This document shows positions 54,229 to 64,000 of a DNA stretch of 64,000 bases, one piece after another (the stretch's first letter is position 1; each line of letters begins with the position of its first letter). The DNA is from Arthrobacter sp. B1805 (lineage in GTDB: Bacteria > Actinomycetota > Actinomycetes > Actinomycetales > Micrococcaceae). The notes beneath the pieces are model-generated. The model was not told the DNA's origin. It saw nothing but the letters and a program-made list of their open reading frames with translations, and made no database searches. The DNA is taken from contig NZ_PJIQ01000005.1 of the NCBI RefSeq assembly GCF_002929745.1, positions 124,001 to 188,000 of the forward strand, given 5' to 3'. The position numbers were made by a program, and so were the translations under genes.

Positions 54229-55305
54229 TCAGACTGCGGAACGCGGTCCCGGTCCAGCCGGCCCTTCGTCGCGCCCATCGAGCTCACCGGTGGGCTGCCC
54301 GCCGGATCCGTGCTCGTCGCTACTGCCGTCCGTCGTGCCGTAGTCGATGGGAGTCGTGCCGAGGAACTCGGTGTCCCAGAGGAGCGTGGATTCCTCTTCG
54401 GCCTGCGGACTCGCAAGATAGGCCTCGACAGCGGCGCCCAGTTCCTCCGCACTTGCGAGCTCGCTGTTGTCCTTGACCAGCAGCGACCGGCGCGCGGCAC
54501 CGTCGGCGTATTCGTCGTACCGCTTCTCCAACGACGCCACCACCGACTGCACCTCGGTGGAGTTGCCCACCTGCCGCGCGATCTGGCGTTCGACGTCACG
54601 TCCCGTCTCCCGCAACCGGTCCGTCGGCAGCACGAGCCGGGCGGTCGCTCCTACGTACTCGAGGCCCGCGACCGCGGCGGGCGGGTACTCGGCCTCGGCG
54701 AGGTAGTGCGGAACGTGGATGACGTGCCCGACGACGTCGTGCCCCGCCTCGATCAGGCGCAGTTCCAACACGTGGCCGATGGAGGCCTGCAGTTCGGCCG
54801 TCGGGCGCCAGGCATTCATGCCGTCGATGATGTCGGTCCGATTGCCGTGCAGAGTCACGCCGATGGGGCGCGTATGGGGGACGGGCATCGGGATCGCGTG
54901 GAGCCACGAGATGAGCGGCACCTCGAGCTCGGTCACGAGTCCGATGACGGAGCTCACGAAGCGCTCCCACTGCAGATCGGGCTCGACGCCGGTCAGGAGC
55001 AGGAATGGCTCCCCCAGTCCGTCGAACATCCGGTGCAGCTCGAGCCGGTGCGGCTGGTAGTCCGTCAGGTGGTCCTCGACGAAGGTGATCTTCGGCCTGC
55101 GACCGCGGTAGTCCATGAGCTGATCGGCGTCGAACTCGGCCACCATCTCGTGCTCGAGGATCTCGAGGAGTTCCTCGCTCACCTGGGAGACGACGTGGCC
55201 CGCGTCCATGAAACCGGTCAGGCTGATGATCAGCGGAAGCCCCTTGAGGGCGGGATCGCCGACGACATCGGGGTTGGTGTTGTACAGGGTCTGTGGATCC
55301 AGCAT
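54229..55305 (-). CDS. PAC2 (proteasome assembly chaperone-like) family protein
   Basis: 358 residues from the ATG with GGAGAGAG upstream (MLDPQTLYNTNPD). PAC2 fold: PLIISLTGFMDAGHVVSQVSEELLEIL, EFDADQLMDYRGRRP, HLTDYQPHRLELHRMFDGLG, FLLLTGVEPDLQWERF, and later GHVIHVPHYLAEAEYPPAAVAGLEYV. The C-terminal ~40 residues are acidic and Gly-rich. Actinobacterial PAC2 proteins were linked to proteasome assembly by distant homology, but the role is not proven. Divergent from pepA. Confidence 0.92.
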   Translation of the reverse strand: MLDPQTLYNTNPDVVGDPALKGLPLIISLTGFMDAGHVVSQVSEELLEILEHEMVAEFDADQLMDYRGRRPKITFVEDHLTDYQPHRLELHRMFDGLGEPFLLLTGVEPDLQWERFVSSVIGLVTELEVPLISWLHAIPMPVPHTRPIGVTLHGNRTDIIDGMNAWRPTAELQASIGHVLELRLIEAGHDVVGHVIHVPHYLAEAEYPPAAVAGLEYVGATARLVLPTDRLRETGRDVERQIARQVGNSTEVQSVVASLEKRYDEYADGAARRSLLVKDNSELASAEELGAAVEAYLASPQAEEESTLLWDTEFLGTTPIDYGTTDGSSDEHGSGGQPTGELDGRDEGPAGPGPRSAV

Positions 55306-55586
55306 GGCTCTCTCCTCCGGTTGGGTCCTGTCGTTGTCAACACCACGTGCGTGCTCTTCATTCCGGCCGTTCTTCGCGCCTGCAGTTCCCTGCTCCCTCT
55401 TTCCCCGGCACCGCGCGACATGGTGGCCGCGAGCCGACGATCGCGCTCTGCGCATGGGCGGATCCCCCGCCGACCCGACCGGGGTAGAGACTACGATCGT
55501 TGGGACGGTTCCCGGACCACCAGATACCGGGGCCACGAGTGATGCAGCATCTGGACAACCCATCCGGACACGAGGAGACAGATTCC

Positions 55587-57134
55587 GTGATCAAGACGAC
55601 CGAACTACACCTGACGGCTTCCGCCAAGGACATCAAGAAGATTCCGAGCGACGCGCTCGTGATCGCGGTCGCGAAGGGTACGGCCGGGCCGGTCCTGCTC
55701 GCCGGCCCGCTGCCTGCGAAGGCTGCTCGAGCACTCGGCGACTCGCTCCAGGTGCTCGGCATCACCGGTGCGGCCGACGAGGTACGCCGCCTTCCCGGGC
55801 TGCCCGAGACAGGGGCCGATTCCCTCGTGCTCTCCGGTGTCGGTCCGGTGACCGCCGGTGAGGTGCTCGCTCCCGAGACCCTGCGACGCGCAGCCGGCGC
55901 TGCCGTCCGACAGCTGACCGGTCTCGACACCGTCGTCCTCGCTCTGCCTGCCGACACCGTCGCCTCCGCTACAGCCGTCGCCGAAGGCGCCGCTCTCGGC
56001 GCGTACAGCTACGAGGGCCACAAGTCGGGGATGAAGGCGGACGGCACGGTCTCCCCGGCAACCGACAAGGCCGCGGTCCGCAACGTCGTCGTTCACACGC
56101 CTGCGGCCGACGACGTCGAGCTCGCACCTGCTTTCCGGCGTGCCGTCGTCCTCGGTAAGAACGTCAACACCACGCGCTCGCTCGTGAACCTGCCGCCGAG
56201 CCACCTCTACCCCGAGACCTTCGCACAGGCCGCGAAGGACCTTTCGCGCGGACTCCCCGTGAAGGTCACGGTGATGGACGAGAAGCGCCTCGAGCGTGAC
56301 GGCTACGGCGGCATCCTCGGAGTGGGCAAGGGATCGTCGCGTCCACCGCGCATGGTCAAGGTCGAGTACTCGCCGGCCAAGTCCGCCGTCCACCTCGCAC
56401 TCGTGGGCAAGGGCATCACGTTCGACTCCGGGGGACTCTCGCTCAAGCCGGCCGCCGGCATGCAGACGATGAAACTGGACATGGCCGGCGCCGCCGTCGT
56501 CCTGACGACTCTCCTCGCCGTCGCCGAACTGGGCCTGCCCGCGAAGGTCACGGCCTGGCTCTGCCTTGCGGAGAACATGCCCTCGGGTACAGCGCAACGC
56601 CCCGAGGACGTCCTCTCGATCTACGGCGGGCGCACCGTCGAGGTCCTGAACACCGACGCCGAGGGCCGGCTCGTCCTCGCCGATGGCCTTGCCGCTGCCA
56701 GCGAGGAAGCACCCGATGCGATCATCGACATCGCCACGCTGACGGGAGCGCAGATGATCGCGCTCGGTACTCGCGTGTCGGGGGTCATGGGCGACGACGG
56801 CGTGCGGGATGCAGTAAAGGCCGCCGCGGACCGAGCGGGCGAGCAGTTCTGGCCCATGCCCCTTCCCGAGGAACTGCGACCGAGCCTGGAGTCGCAGGTC
56901 GCCGACATCGCGAACATCGGCGAGCGGAACGGCGGGATGATGACGGCCGCGGTGTTCCTCCGCGAGTTCGTCGGCCAGGTGGACGGCGAGAAGATCCCGT
57001 GGGCACACCTCGACATCGCCGGACCCGCGTTCAACGACGGCGCCGCCTACGGCTACACGCCGAAGTCCGGCACCGGCGTGGGTGTCCGCACGCTGCTGGC
57101 GTACGTCGAGGACGTCCTCGCGCGCACCGCCTGA
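55587..57134 (+). CDS. pepA: Leucyl aminopeptidase (M17)
   Basis: 515 residues. The GTG has GAGGAGA nine bases upstream (MIKTTELHLTASAKDIKK). An earlier in-frame ATG at 55542 would add 15 residues without a better site. The metal/catalytic core contains GKGITFDSGGLSLKPAAGM, MDMAGAA-type KLDMAGAAVVL, and the family signature NTDAEGRLVLADGL. It removes N-terminal residues from peptides using two metal ions in a hexamer. Together with PAC2 and the tricorn-type protease it gives the window a peptide-turnover flavour. Confidence 0.96.
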   Translation: MIKTTELHLTASAKDIKKIPSDALVIAVAKGTAGPVLLAGPLPAKAARALGDSLQVLGITGAADEVRRLPGLPETGADSLVLSGVGPVTAGEVLAPETLRRAAGAAVRQLTGLDTVVLALPADTVASATAVAEGAALGAYSYEGHKSGMKADGTVSPATDKAAVRNVVVHTPAADDVELAPAFRRAVVLGKNVNTTRSLVNLPPSHLYPETFAQAAKDLSRGLPVKVTVMDEKRLERDGYGGILGVGKGSSRPPRMVKVEYSPAKSAVHLALVGKGITFDSGGLSLKPAAGMQTMKLDMAGAAVVLTTLLAVAELGLPAKVTAWLCLAENMPSGTAQRPEDVLSIYGGRTVEVLNTDAEGRLVLADGLAAASEEAPDAIIDIATLTGAQMIALGTRVSGVMGDDGVRDAVKAAADRAGEQFWPMPLPEELRPSLESQVADIANIGERNGGMMTAAVFLREFVGQVDGEKIPWAHLDIAGPAFNDGAAYGYTPKSGTGVGVRTLLAYVEDVLARTA

Positions 57135-57282
57135 GGTCGTGGAGGGCGCGGCGCACGGGCCTCGGGTACCGCGCCCCCACGCAGTGACGGCGTCGGAATG
57201 TCCTGCACGTGACTCTGCGCACATCGGGCCGCTCCGGCGTGGTCCACCTGCACTTCAAGTGGATGATGGTCCCTTCTGGGGA

Positions 57283-57288
57283 TAGGGT
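57283..57288 (+). promoter_or_regulatory. Possible -10 of lpdA
   Basis: TAGGGT in GGGGATAGGGTG, with a poor TGGATG -35 17 bases upstream, about 110 bases before the lpdA start. Suggestive only. Confidence 0.3.
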
Positions 57289-57396
57289 GAAAAACGAGCA
57301 CGGAAAGCACCTGCGACCGCACCGCGACCGCAACGGCAATCGATCTATCAACCGACGCGTCCTGCGCGTCAACAGACCACGCGAGGGAGCGTTCAA

Positions 57397-58779
<1,383 letters not shown>

Positions 58780-58924
58780 GGCAGCACGCACAACCGGGCT
58801 TGGTCCACGTTCCAAGGGCGTGGACTAAGCTCGGACGCAGGAACTTCAAAGCATTGCCAGCTGGACGGGCCCCGCTCGTCGACCAGCTGCCAGGAACGAT
58901 CTATAAAGGAGAAACGGGCGCATT

Positions 58925-60724
58925 ATGTCTGAATCCGTGAACTTGCCCGCTCTCGGTGAAAGCGTCACCGAAGGCACTGTCACCCGCTGGCTCAAGCAGG
59001 TCGGTGACCGCGTCGAGGTCGACGAGCCCCTCCTCGAAGTCTCCACAGACAAGGTCGACACCGAAATCCCCTCGCCGATCGCCGGCGTCATCGAGGAGAT
59101 CCTCGTCGCGGAGGACGAGACCGCGGAGGTCGGCGCCCCGCTGGTGCGCATCGGAGACGGATCCGGTGGTGGCGATGCGGGCAACGCAGCTCCGGCCGCA
59201 GAGGAGGCTCCCGCCGCACCCGAGCAGCCGGCAGCTGCGGAAGCTCCGCAGGCCCCCGAGCCTGCATCGAGCGACGACTCGGACGGCTCCGCCGAGGGTA
59301 CCGAGGTCACTCTCCCCGCCCTGGGCGAGAGCGTCACCGAGGGTACGGTCACCCGCTGGCTCAAGGCCGTCGGCGACGACGTCGAAGTCGACGAGCCGCT
59401 GCTCGAGGTGTCGACAGACAAGGTCGACACGGAGATTCCCTCCCCTGTTGCGGGCAAGCTCCAGGAGATCCGGGTCAACGAGGACGAGACCGCCGAGGTC
59501 GGCGCCGTCCTCGCCGTCATCGGATCCGGTGCAGCCGCACCGAAGAAGGTCGAAGCAGCGTCCGGTGATCCGCTCGTAGCGGCGCCGGCCGAGGAGCGCA
59601 ACGACGCCCCGACCGAGAAGCCCGGTGCGGACCAGGAAGCCGAGCGCGCCTCGACCACCTCGGAACCGGACGACGACGCAAGCGGCGCTCCGGCCCCGGA
59701 GCCCGCGGCCGAGCAGGCGCCCGCAGCGGAGAAGAGGCCGGAGGCGGAAGAGTCCGGAAGCTCGGATACCTCCACCTACGTCACTCCCCTCGTCCGGCGT
59801 CTCGCGAACCAGAACAAGGTAGACCTCTCCACGGTCAAGGGCACGGGGGTCAGTGGCCGCATCCGCAAGCAGGACGTCCTCGAGGCTGCCGAAGCCCAGA
59901 AGGCGGCGACGCCGGAACCTGCAGCTGTTCCGCAGTCACCGGCACCGGCAGCACCGGCAGCACCATCGAGGCCGGCCGCTCCTGCCGTCGAGCCCTCGAA
60001 GCTGCGTGGCACCGTCGAGAAGGCTCCGCGGATCCGGCAGACCATCGCGAAGCGGATGCGTGAATCGCTCGAGGTCTCCGCCCAGCTGACCCAGGTGATC
60101 GAGGTCGACATGACCCGTATCGCCAAGCTGCGCGCGGTGTCCAAGGATTCGTTCCAGGCACAGAACGGCGCGAAGCTGACCTTCCTGCCCTTCATCTCGA
60201 AGGCCGTCACCGAGGCGCTGAAGCAGCACCCGAAGCTGAATGCGTCCTTCGACGAGGAGAAGAAGGAAGTCACGTACCACGACGCCGAGCACCTCGCGAT
60301 CGCGGTCGACACCGAGAAGGGCCTGCTGGTTCCCGTCATCAAGGACGCCGGCAACCTCAACCTGGGCGGACTCGCCAAGAAGATCGCCGATGTCGGGGCT
60401 CGCACCAGGAACGGACAGATCGGCCCGGACGAGCTCTCCGGTGGCACTTTCACGATCACGAACATCGGGTCGGCCGGTGCTCTCTTCGACACCCCGATCA
60501 TCAACCAGCCACAGGTCGGCATCCTGGGTACCGGCATCATCGTCAAGCGTCCGGTGGTCATCACCGGAGTCGACGGTGATGACACGATCGCCATCCGTTC
60601 GATGATGTACCTGAGCCTGACGTACGACCACCGCCTCGTGGACGGCGCCGATGCGGGCCGATTCCTGCAGACGCTGAAGGCACGCCTCGAGGGTGGAGCC
60701 TTCGAGGCCGACCTCGGCCTGTAG
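58925..60724 (+). CDS. sucB: Dihydrolipoyl acyltransferase E2 with two lipoyl domains
   Basis: 599 residues. Two nearly identical lipoyl domains (residues ~3-78 and ~125-200), each with the lipoylated Lys in [14 protein letters not shown], are joined by Ala/Pro/Glu linkers. The E3-binding domain follows near 282 ([23 protein letters not shown]), and then the catalytic domain ending [26 protein letters not shown] with the active-site His. This is the SucB/AceF type shared by pyruvate and 2-oxoglutarate dehydrogenases in actinobacteria. AAAGGAGAAA lies upstream. A terminator follows. Confidence 0.95.
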   Translation: MSESVNLPALGESVTEGTVTRWLKQVGDRVEVDEPLLEVSTDKVDTEIPSPIAGVIEEILVAEDETAEVGAPLVRIGDGSGGGDAGNAAPAAEEAPAAPEQPAAAEAPQAPEPASSDDSDGSAEGTEVTLPALGESVTEGTVTRWLKAVGDDVEVDEPLLEVSTDKVDTEIPSPVAGKLQEIRVNEDETAEVGAVLAVIGSGAAAPKKVEAASGDPLVAAPAEERNDAPTEKPGADQEAERASTTSEPDDDASGAPAPEPAAEQAPAAEKRPEAEESGSSDTSTYVTPLVRRLANQNKVDLSTVKGTGVSGRIRKQDVLEAAEAQKAATPEPAAVPQSPAPAAPAAPSRPAAPAVEPSKLRGTVEKAPRIRQTIAKRMRESLEVSAQLTQVIEVDMTRIAKLRAVSKDSFQAQNGAKLTFLPFISKAVTEALKQHPKLNASFDEEKKEVTYHDAEHLAIAVDTEKGLLVPVIKDAGNLNLGGLAKKIADVGARTRNGQIGPDELSGGTFTITNIGSAGALFDTPIINQPQVGILGTGIIVKRPVVITGVDGDDTIAIRSMMYLSLTYDHRLVDGADAGRFLQTLKARLEGGAFEADLGL

Positions 60725-60749
60725 TCTCGTCCGATCGGTTCGACCGACA

Positions 60750-60788
60750 GGAGCCGCTTCCCTTGAGGGAGGCGGCTCCTTCCTTTTC
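60750..60788 (+). terminator. Intrinsic terminator after sucB
   Basis: GGAGCCGC and GCGGCTCC stem with inner TCCCTT/GAGGGA pairing, then TTCCTTTT. Confidence 0.85.
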
Positions 60789-60893
60789 CGGCTGTCCGCC
60801 CGGACGCCCGATGGAACTCCCCACCCGCGCTCCCTAGGATGGGAGTGAAGTACCGGACGCGAAACCCGCGCCCGTCAGACACCAAGGAGAACC

Positions 60894-61325
60894 ATGGCTA
60901 CCATTCGCACAGCCCACACCGTCTGGAGTGGAGACCTCCCCACAGGCTCGGGTCAGGTAACGCTTGATTCATCCGGTATCGGCACCTACGACGTGACCTG
61001 GAAGGCACGCGCCGAGCAGTCCGAGGGCAAGACCAGCCCGGAGGAACTCATCGCCGCCGCACACTCCGCATGCTTCTCGATGGCGTTCAGCCACGCACTG
61101 GGTGAAGAGGGCAAGACCCCGGAGCACGTCGAGACGAAGGCAGAGGTCGATTTCCAGCCGGGCACAGGCATCACCGCCATCCGTCTCACACTCGAGGCGA
61201 CCGTTCCCGGGCTCTCCGAGGAGGACTTCCAGCGGGTTGCCCAGGCCGCGAAGGAGGGCTGCCCCGTGTCGCAGGCCCTTGCCGCCGTCAAGGACATCAC
61301 GCTGAGCGCGACGCTGAAGGGCTAG
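60894..61325 (+). CDS. OsmC/Ohr-family peroxiredoxin
   Basis: 143 residues, full length. The two redox cysteines are in AAHSACFSMAFSHALGEEG and EGCPVSQALAAVKDI, and the N-terminus runs RTAHTVWSGDLPTGSGQVTL. OsmC-type proteins reduce organic hydroperoxides, and some use lipoylated proteins with dihydrolipoamide dehydrogenase as electron donor. The adjacent E2 and E3 genes make that donor plausible. AAGGAGAACC precedes the ATG. Closed by a strong terminator. Confidence 0.95.
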   Translation: MATIRTAHTVWSGDLPTGSGQVTLDSSGIGTYDVTWKARAEQSEGKTSPEELIAAAHSACFSMAFSHALGEEGKTPEHVETKAEVDFQPGTGITAIRLTLEATVPGLSEEDFQRVAQAAKEGCPVSQALAAVKDITLSATLKG

Positions 61326-61352
61326 CCGGACCCTCCGGCCGCACAGCTGGCA

Positions 61353-61389
61353 AGAAGACCCCCGGACATCAGGTGTCCGGGGGTCTTCT
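61353..61389. terminator. Bidirectional terminator OsmC/tricorn
   Basis: AGAAGACCCCCGGACA-TCAGG-TGTCCGGGGGTCTTCT, a perfect 16-bp stem midway between convergent genes, with pyrimidine-rich 3' ends in both directions. Confidence 0.85.
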
Positions 61390-61412
61390 GCATGCGCGTG
61401 GGGGTTACCGGA

Positions 61413-64000
61413 TCAGTCGCCCAGATCCTGTGGTCGCGGGGGCAGCGATCCCGGCTTCCGGGAGGGGTAGCCCTCCTTCAGCGGCGGTATGTCCGTAGGG
61501 ATCTCGGCGAGCATCTCCCGAAGTATCCCGACCCCATGTTCGAGCTGCGGATCCTCCCCAGCCGCGTATGCATGCGGTGGGAAGGGCACCTCGATGTCCG
61601 GATCCACGCCGTAGTTCTCGATGGACCATCCGACGCCGCCCGTCACGTGGAAGCCGTACCGCGGCTGGTTCACCCCAGTGCCATCCGCGAGCTTGAACCG
61701 GCCGTCGATGCCGATGACTCCGCCCCAGGTCCGGGTACCGATCACCGGTCCGATACCGCGCAGCTTCACGACCTGCGTGATGATGTCGCCGTCGGAGCCC
61801 GCGAACTCGTCGGTCAGGACCACCACGGGACCGCGTGGTGCGTGGGCCGGGTAGGTGCCGGGAGTCTCCCCCCGGGGCATCGACCACGCCGTGACCCTCC
61901 GCCCGATGAGCTCTGCGACCAACTGCGAGGTGTGACCGCCGCGATTGCGTCGGACATCGATCACGAGGGCGTCCCGGGTCGTCTCACGATCGAGGTCGCG
62001 GTGCAGCTGTCCCCATCCGTTCGCAACCATGTCCGGGATGTGCAGGTAGCCGAAGCGCCCGTCGGAGGCACGCTGCACGATCGCCCGGTTCGCCGCTACC
62101 CAGTTCTGGTAGCGCAGGCGCTCCTCACTGCGGAGTGGAACCACGGCGACACGACGGCGTTCCGCGCCGTCACCGGGCCGCACCGTGAGTTCGACTGCCA
62201 TTCCTGCAGCTCCTGTCAGGAGCACCGAAGGGCCGAAGCGGGCCGGCACAGGGACACCGTCGATGGCTTCGATGACGTCTCCAGCACGGACGGCGACGCC
62301 CGGCGCGCTCAGGGGCGACGCCGCGAGCGGATCCGACGACTCGGCCTCGAAGATCCGGGTGACCGCCCAGCCGTCCCGGGCCGGCGCGAATTCCGCCCCG
62401 AGGAATCCCTGGTGTCCTCCGGCTTCGCCTACGAGCGCTGGTGCGACGTAGGCATGGGATGTCCCGAGCTCCCCGTGCAGTTCCCACAGGACGTCCACGA
62501 GGTCGTCATGGCTGCCCAGGCGATCGACCAGTGGCAGGTAGCGCTCCCGTACGCCGTGCCAGTCGACCCCGGCCATGTCCTCGGTCCAGTAGAAGTCCCG
62601 CTGGAGCCGCCAGGCCTCCTCGAACGCCTGTCTCCACACCCGGACCGGATCGAGCGAGACCCGGATGCGCTGGAGCCCGACCTCGACCCGTTTCGGCGAG
62701 TCCGTATCCGTCGCGCCGTCCGTAGGGATCGCCGTGACCTTCCCGCTCGACATATGGACCGCCGTCGCGCCGTCCCTGCTCACCTCGTAGGCGTCGATGT
62801 CGGCCGCGAGGACCTCGACTCTCCTGCGCTCCAGATCGAAACGCTCCAGACGCCGGGCGGGCTCGCCGTCGGAGGATGACGCGCGCCCCTCGCCCGTTAC
62901 TCCCCCGATGTCGCCGGCGGTCCAGAGCAGTGCACCGTCGACGGCTCGAAGGTCGTCGTACGTTCCCTGCGCAACCGGAACCGCGATGGTGCGCGCCATG
63001 ATGAGTTCAGGATCGACGACGACGGTCGCAGGTGCTTCCTCGCCGTCACGTCCCTCACTACCAGCGGAACCAGCAGCACCCGGAGCACCTGGAGCACCAG
63101 AGCTTCCCCTACCGTCGTTGCGATCGGTGTCGCCGCCCGTCAGCGCGGCGCGCGGGCCGAAGGGCGACGGCGTCCCGGCGGCGAGCGCCACCAGGTGGGG
63201 TTTCGTCGACGCCGGAAAACTGAGGTCGAAGCGGTGGGTGTCGTAGACGGGGTCGAAGCTACGATCCGAGAGGAAGGCGAGATACTTCCCGTCCCGGCTG
63301 AACGTCGGCGACCAGTCCCGGAACCGTCCGTCCGTGACGTCGATGATCTCGTCGGGTGCGGAAGCCGAGGCAAGGCGGATTCGGCTCCGCGCGCCCTCCT
63401 GGGCCATGGGCTCCGCCCAGGCGAGCCATGCCGAATCATGGGAGAAGGTAACGGCTTCGATCACTCCATGCTCCGTCGAGACGACGCGGCGGCTCTCCCC
63501 GGTGGCAACCGTCAGGAGCTCGAGGGAGCCGGTCTCGGACGGCACCGCGATGCGGCTGCCGTCCGGACTGACTGCCACTGCCGATGCGCGGAAGCGCCCC
63601 TCGAAGGTGAAGCGCTGGAGACTGGAGCGGGGCAGTGCGGACTGGGCATCGACCAGGGCTGCCTCCGGTCCGGAAGCACCGTCATCGGGCTGCTCCAGAC
63701 GTGCGCGGCTGCCCGCGTCACCGCCTCCGGGTGCAGTATCGCTCGCCTCGTCACTCGCTCCGCCACTCGCCCCGTCATCGTATGGCCGGTGCGGGCCATC
63801 GGAAAGACTCAGTGCACTCACGGGCGCGGGCAGGACCTGAACGCCATCGCTGTCGCTCTCCGACCCGTTCAGCTCCGCCCCGTTCCGGCCGGGGCCGACG
63901 TGCTGGGACCCGGCGTGCTCCGATCGGCCCGTGAGCTCGGACTGGTCGGCGGTTGCTTCACCGTCGGCCGGTGCGAAGACGTCGCGCACATAGAGGGCCT
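61413..64000 (-). CDS. Tricorn-type S41 protease, C-terminal part (runs off the window)
   Basis: At least 862 residues. The frame continues past the window edge (ALYVRDVFAP), so the N-terminal beta-propeller is cut and no start should be drawn. Visible parts: the second propeller with WD/TolB-like blades, a helical core (AWRLQRDFYWTEDM), the Ser-His pair in GELGTSHAYVAP, a PDZ domain (PGVAVRAGDVIEAIDG), and the catalytic Ser in DEFAGSDGDIITQVVKL, then TWGGVIG and the S1 acidic site in ENYGVDPDIEVP. Tricorn degrades oligopeptides produced by the proteasome. A 65-residue acidic insert lies before the second propeller. Confidence 0.93.
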   Translation of the reverse strand, partial: ALYVRDVFAPADGEATADQSELTGRSEHAGSQHVGPGRNGAELNGSESDSDGVQVLPAPVSALSLSDGPHRPYDDGASGGASDEASDTAPGGGDAGSRARLEQPDDGASGPEAALVDAQSALPRSSLQRFTFEGRFRASAVAVSPDGSRIAVPSETGSLELLTVATGESRRVVSTEHGVIEAVTFSHDSAWLAWAEPMAQEGARSRIRLASASAPDEIIDVTDGRFRDWSPTFSRDGKYLAFLSDRSFDPVYDTHRFDLSFPASTKPHLVALAAGTPSPFGPRAALTGGDTDRNDGRGSSGAPGAPGAAGSAGSEGRDGEEAPATVVVDPELIMARTIAVPVAQGTYDDLRAVDGALLWTAGDIGGVTGEGRASSSDGEPARRLERFDLERRRVEVLAADIDAYEVSRDGATAVHMSSGKVTAIPTDGATDTDSPKRVEVGLQRIRVSLDPVRVWRQAFEEAWRLQRDFYWTEDMAGVDWHGVRERYLPLVDRLGSHDDLVDVLWELHGELGTSHAYVAPALVGEAGGHQGFLGAEFAPARDGWAVTRIFEAESSDPLAASPLSAPGVAVRAGDVIEAIDGVPVPARFGPSVLLTGAAGMAVELTVRPGDGAERRRVAVVPLRSEERLRYQNWVAANRAIVQRASDGRFGYLHIPDMVANGWGQLHRDLDRETTRDALVIDVRRNRGGHTSQLVAELIGRRVTAWSMPRGETPGTYPAHAPRGPVVVLTDEFAGSDGDIITQVVKLRGIGPVIGTRTWGGVIGIDGRFKLADGTGVNQPRYGFHVTGGVGWSIENYGVDPDIEVPFPPHAYAAGEDPQLEHGVGILREMLAEIPTDIPPLKEGYPSRKPGSLPPRPQDLGD

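Noticed and set aside
55306-55563. N-terminal extension of the PAC2 protein
   Set aside because: The extra residues are unlike the family, overlap the pepA promoter region, and the ATG at 55305 has a good ribosome-binding site.

Overview
The window is high-GC DNA from an actinobacterium, most likely a Micrococcaceae member close to Arthrobacter. This rests on gene content and order rather than any rRNA. It has a cluster of actinobacterial signature families (SepH, DUF3159, DUF3710, DUF3093, DUF4193, DUF4192, DUF5998, DUF7455, PAC2), an HrdB/SigA-type primary sigma factor, frequent GTG starts and GTGA/ATGA gene overlaps. The sequence reads as core chromosome. I see no insertion sequence, prophage, plasmid function or CRISPR array. 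The first 1.5 kb looks most accessory.

Layout. 0-1.5 kb: the end of an unknown gene, an EVE-HNH nuclease-like protein and a 65-aa orphan. 1.5-10.2 kb: a tRNA-Ala(GGC) with its own promoter and terminator, then a long minus-strand run read as rplU-rpmA-obg-proB-proA-small membrane protein-nadD-unknown-rsfS-histidine phosphatase, with a terminator between rpmA and obg. 10.4-12.1 kb: a ThiD-TenA fusion behind a TPP riboswitch. 12.2-18.8 kb: RNase E/G, a VKOR-like membrane oxidoreductase and dxs. 18.9-23.8 kb: a TRAM-domain RNA methyltransferase and a KimA-like potassium importer, divergent from two TrkA-type RCK proteins. 23.8-31.9 kb: the conserved actinobacterial block (DUF3159, OB-fold, DUF3710, dut, DUF3093, DUF4193, sepH, tdk, nucleotide pyrophosphatase-like, DUF5998). 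32-37.5 kb: a GNAT/acyl-CoA-synthetase-like protein acetyltransferase divergent from topoisomerase IV subunit A. 37.7-38.7 kb: a tandem-GNAT protein.

38.8-46.8 kb: cytochrome bd oxidase cydA-cydB-cydDC on the minus strand, divergent from a BlaI-type repressor and an M56 metallopeptidase. The 223-bp gap between them carries three copies of the same inverted repeat (CTAC-N5-GTAG core). 46.9-52.7 kb: parE, a small zinc-binding protein, the primary sigma factor (with a SigR-like stress promoter upstream) and a DUF4192 protein. 52.7-57.1 kb: an MFS transporter, a PAC2 protein and leucyl aminopeptidase. 57.4-61.3 kb: dihydrolipoamide dehydrogenase, the dihydrolipoyl acyltransferase (E2) and an OsmC-type peroxiredoxin. 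The window ends inside a tricorn-type protease.

How they fit together. Most genes serve core functions: translation and ribosome assembly, proline, NAD and thiamine synthesis, isoprenoid precursors, nucleotide hygiene, chromosome topology, division and 2-oxoacid oxidation. The most interesting regulatory arrangement is the cyd/BlaI/M56 locus. There a membrane metallopeptidase-repressor pair, of the kind usually linked to beta-lactam response, is placed to control the high-affinity terminal oxidase.
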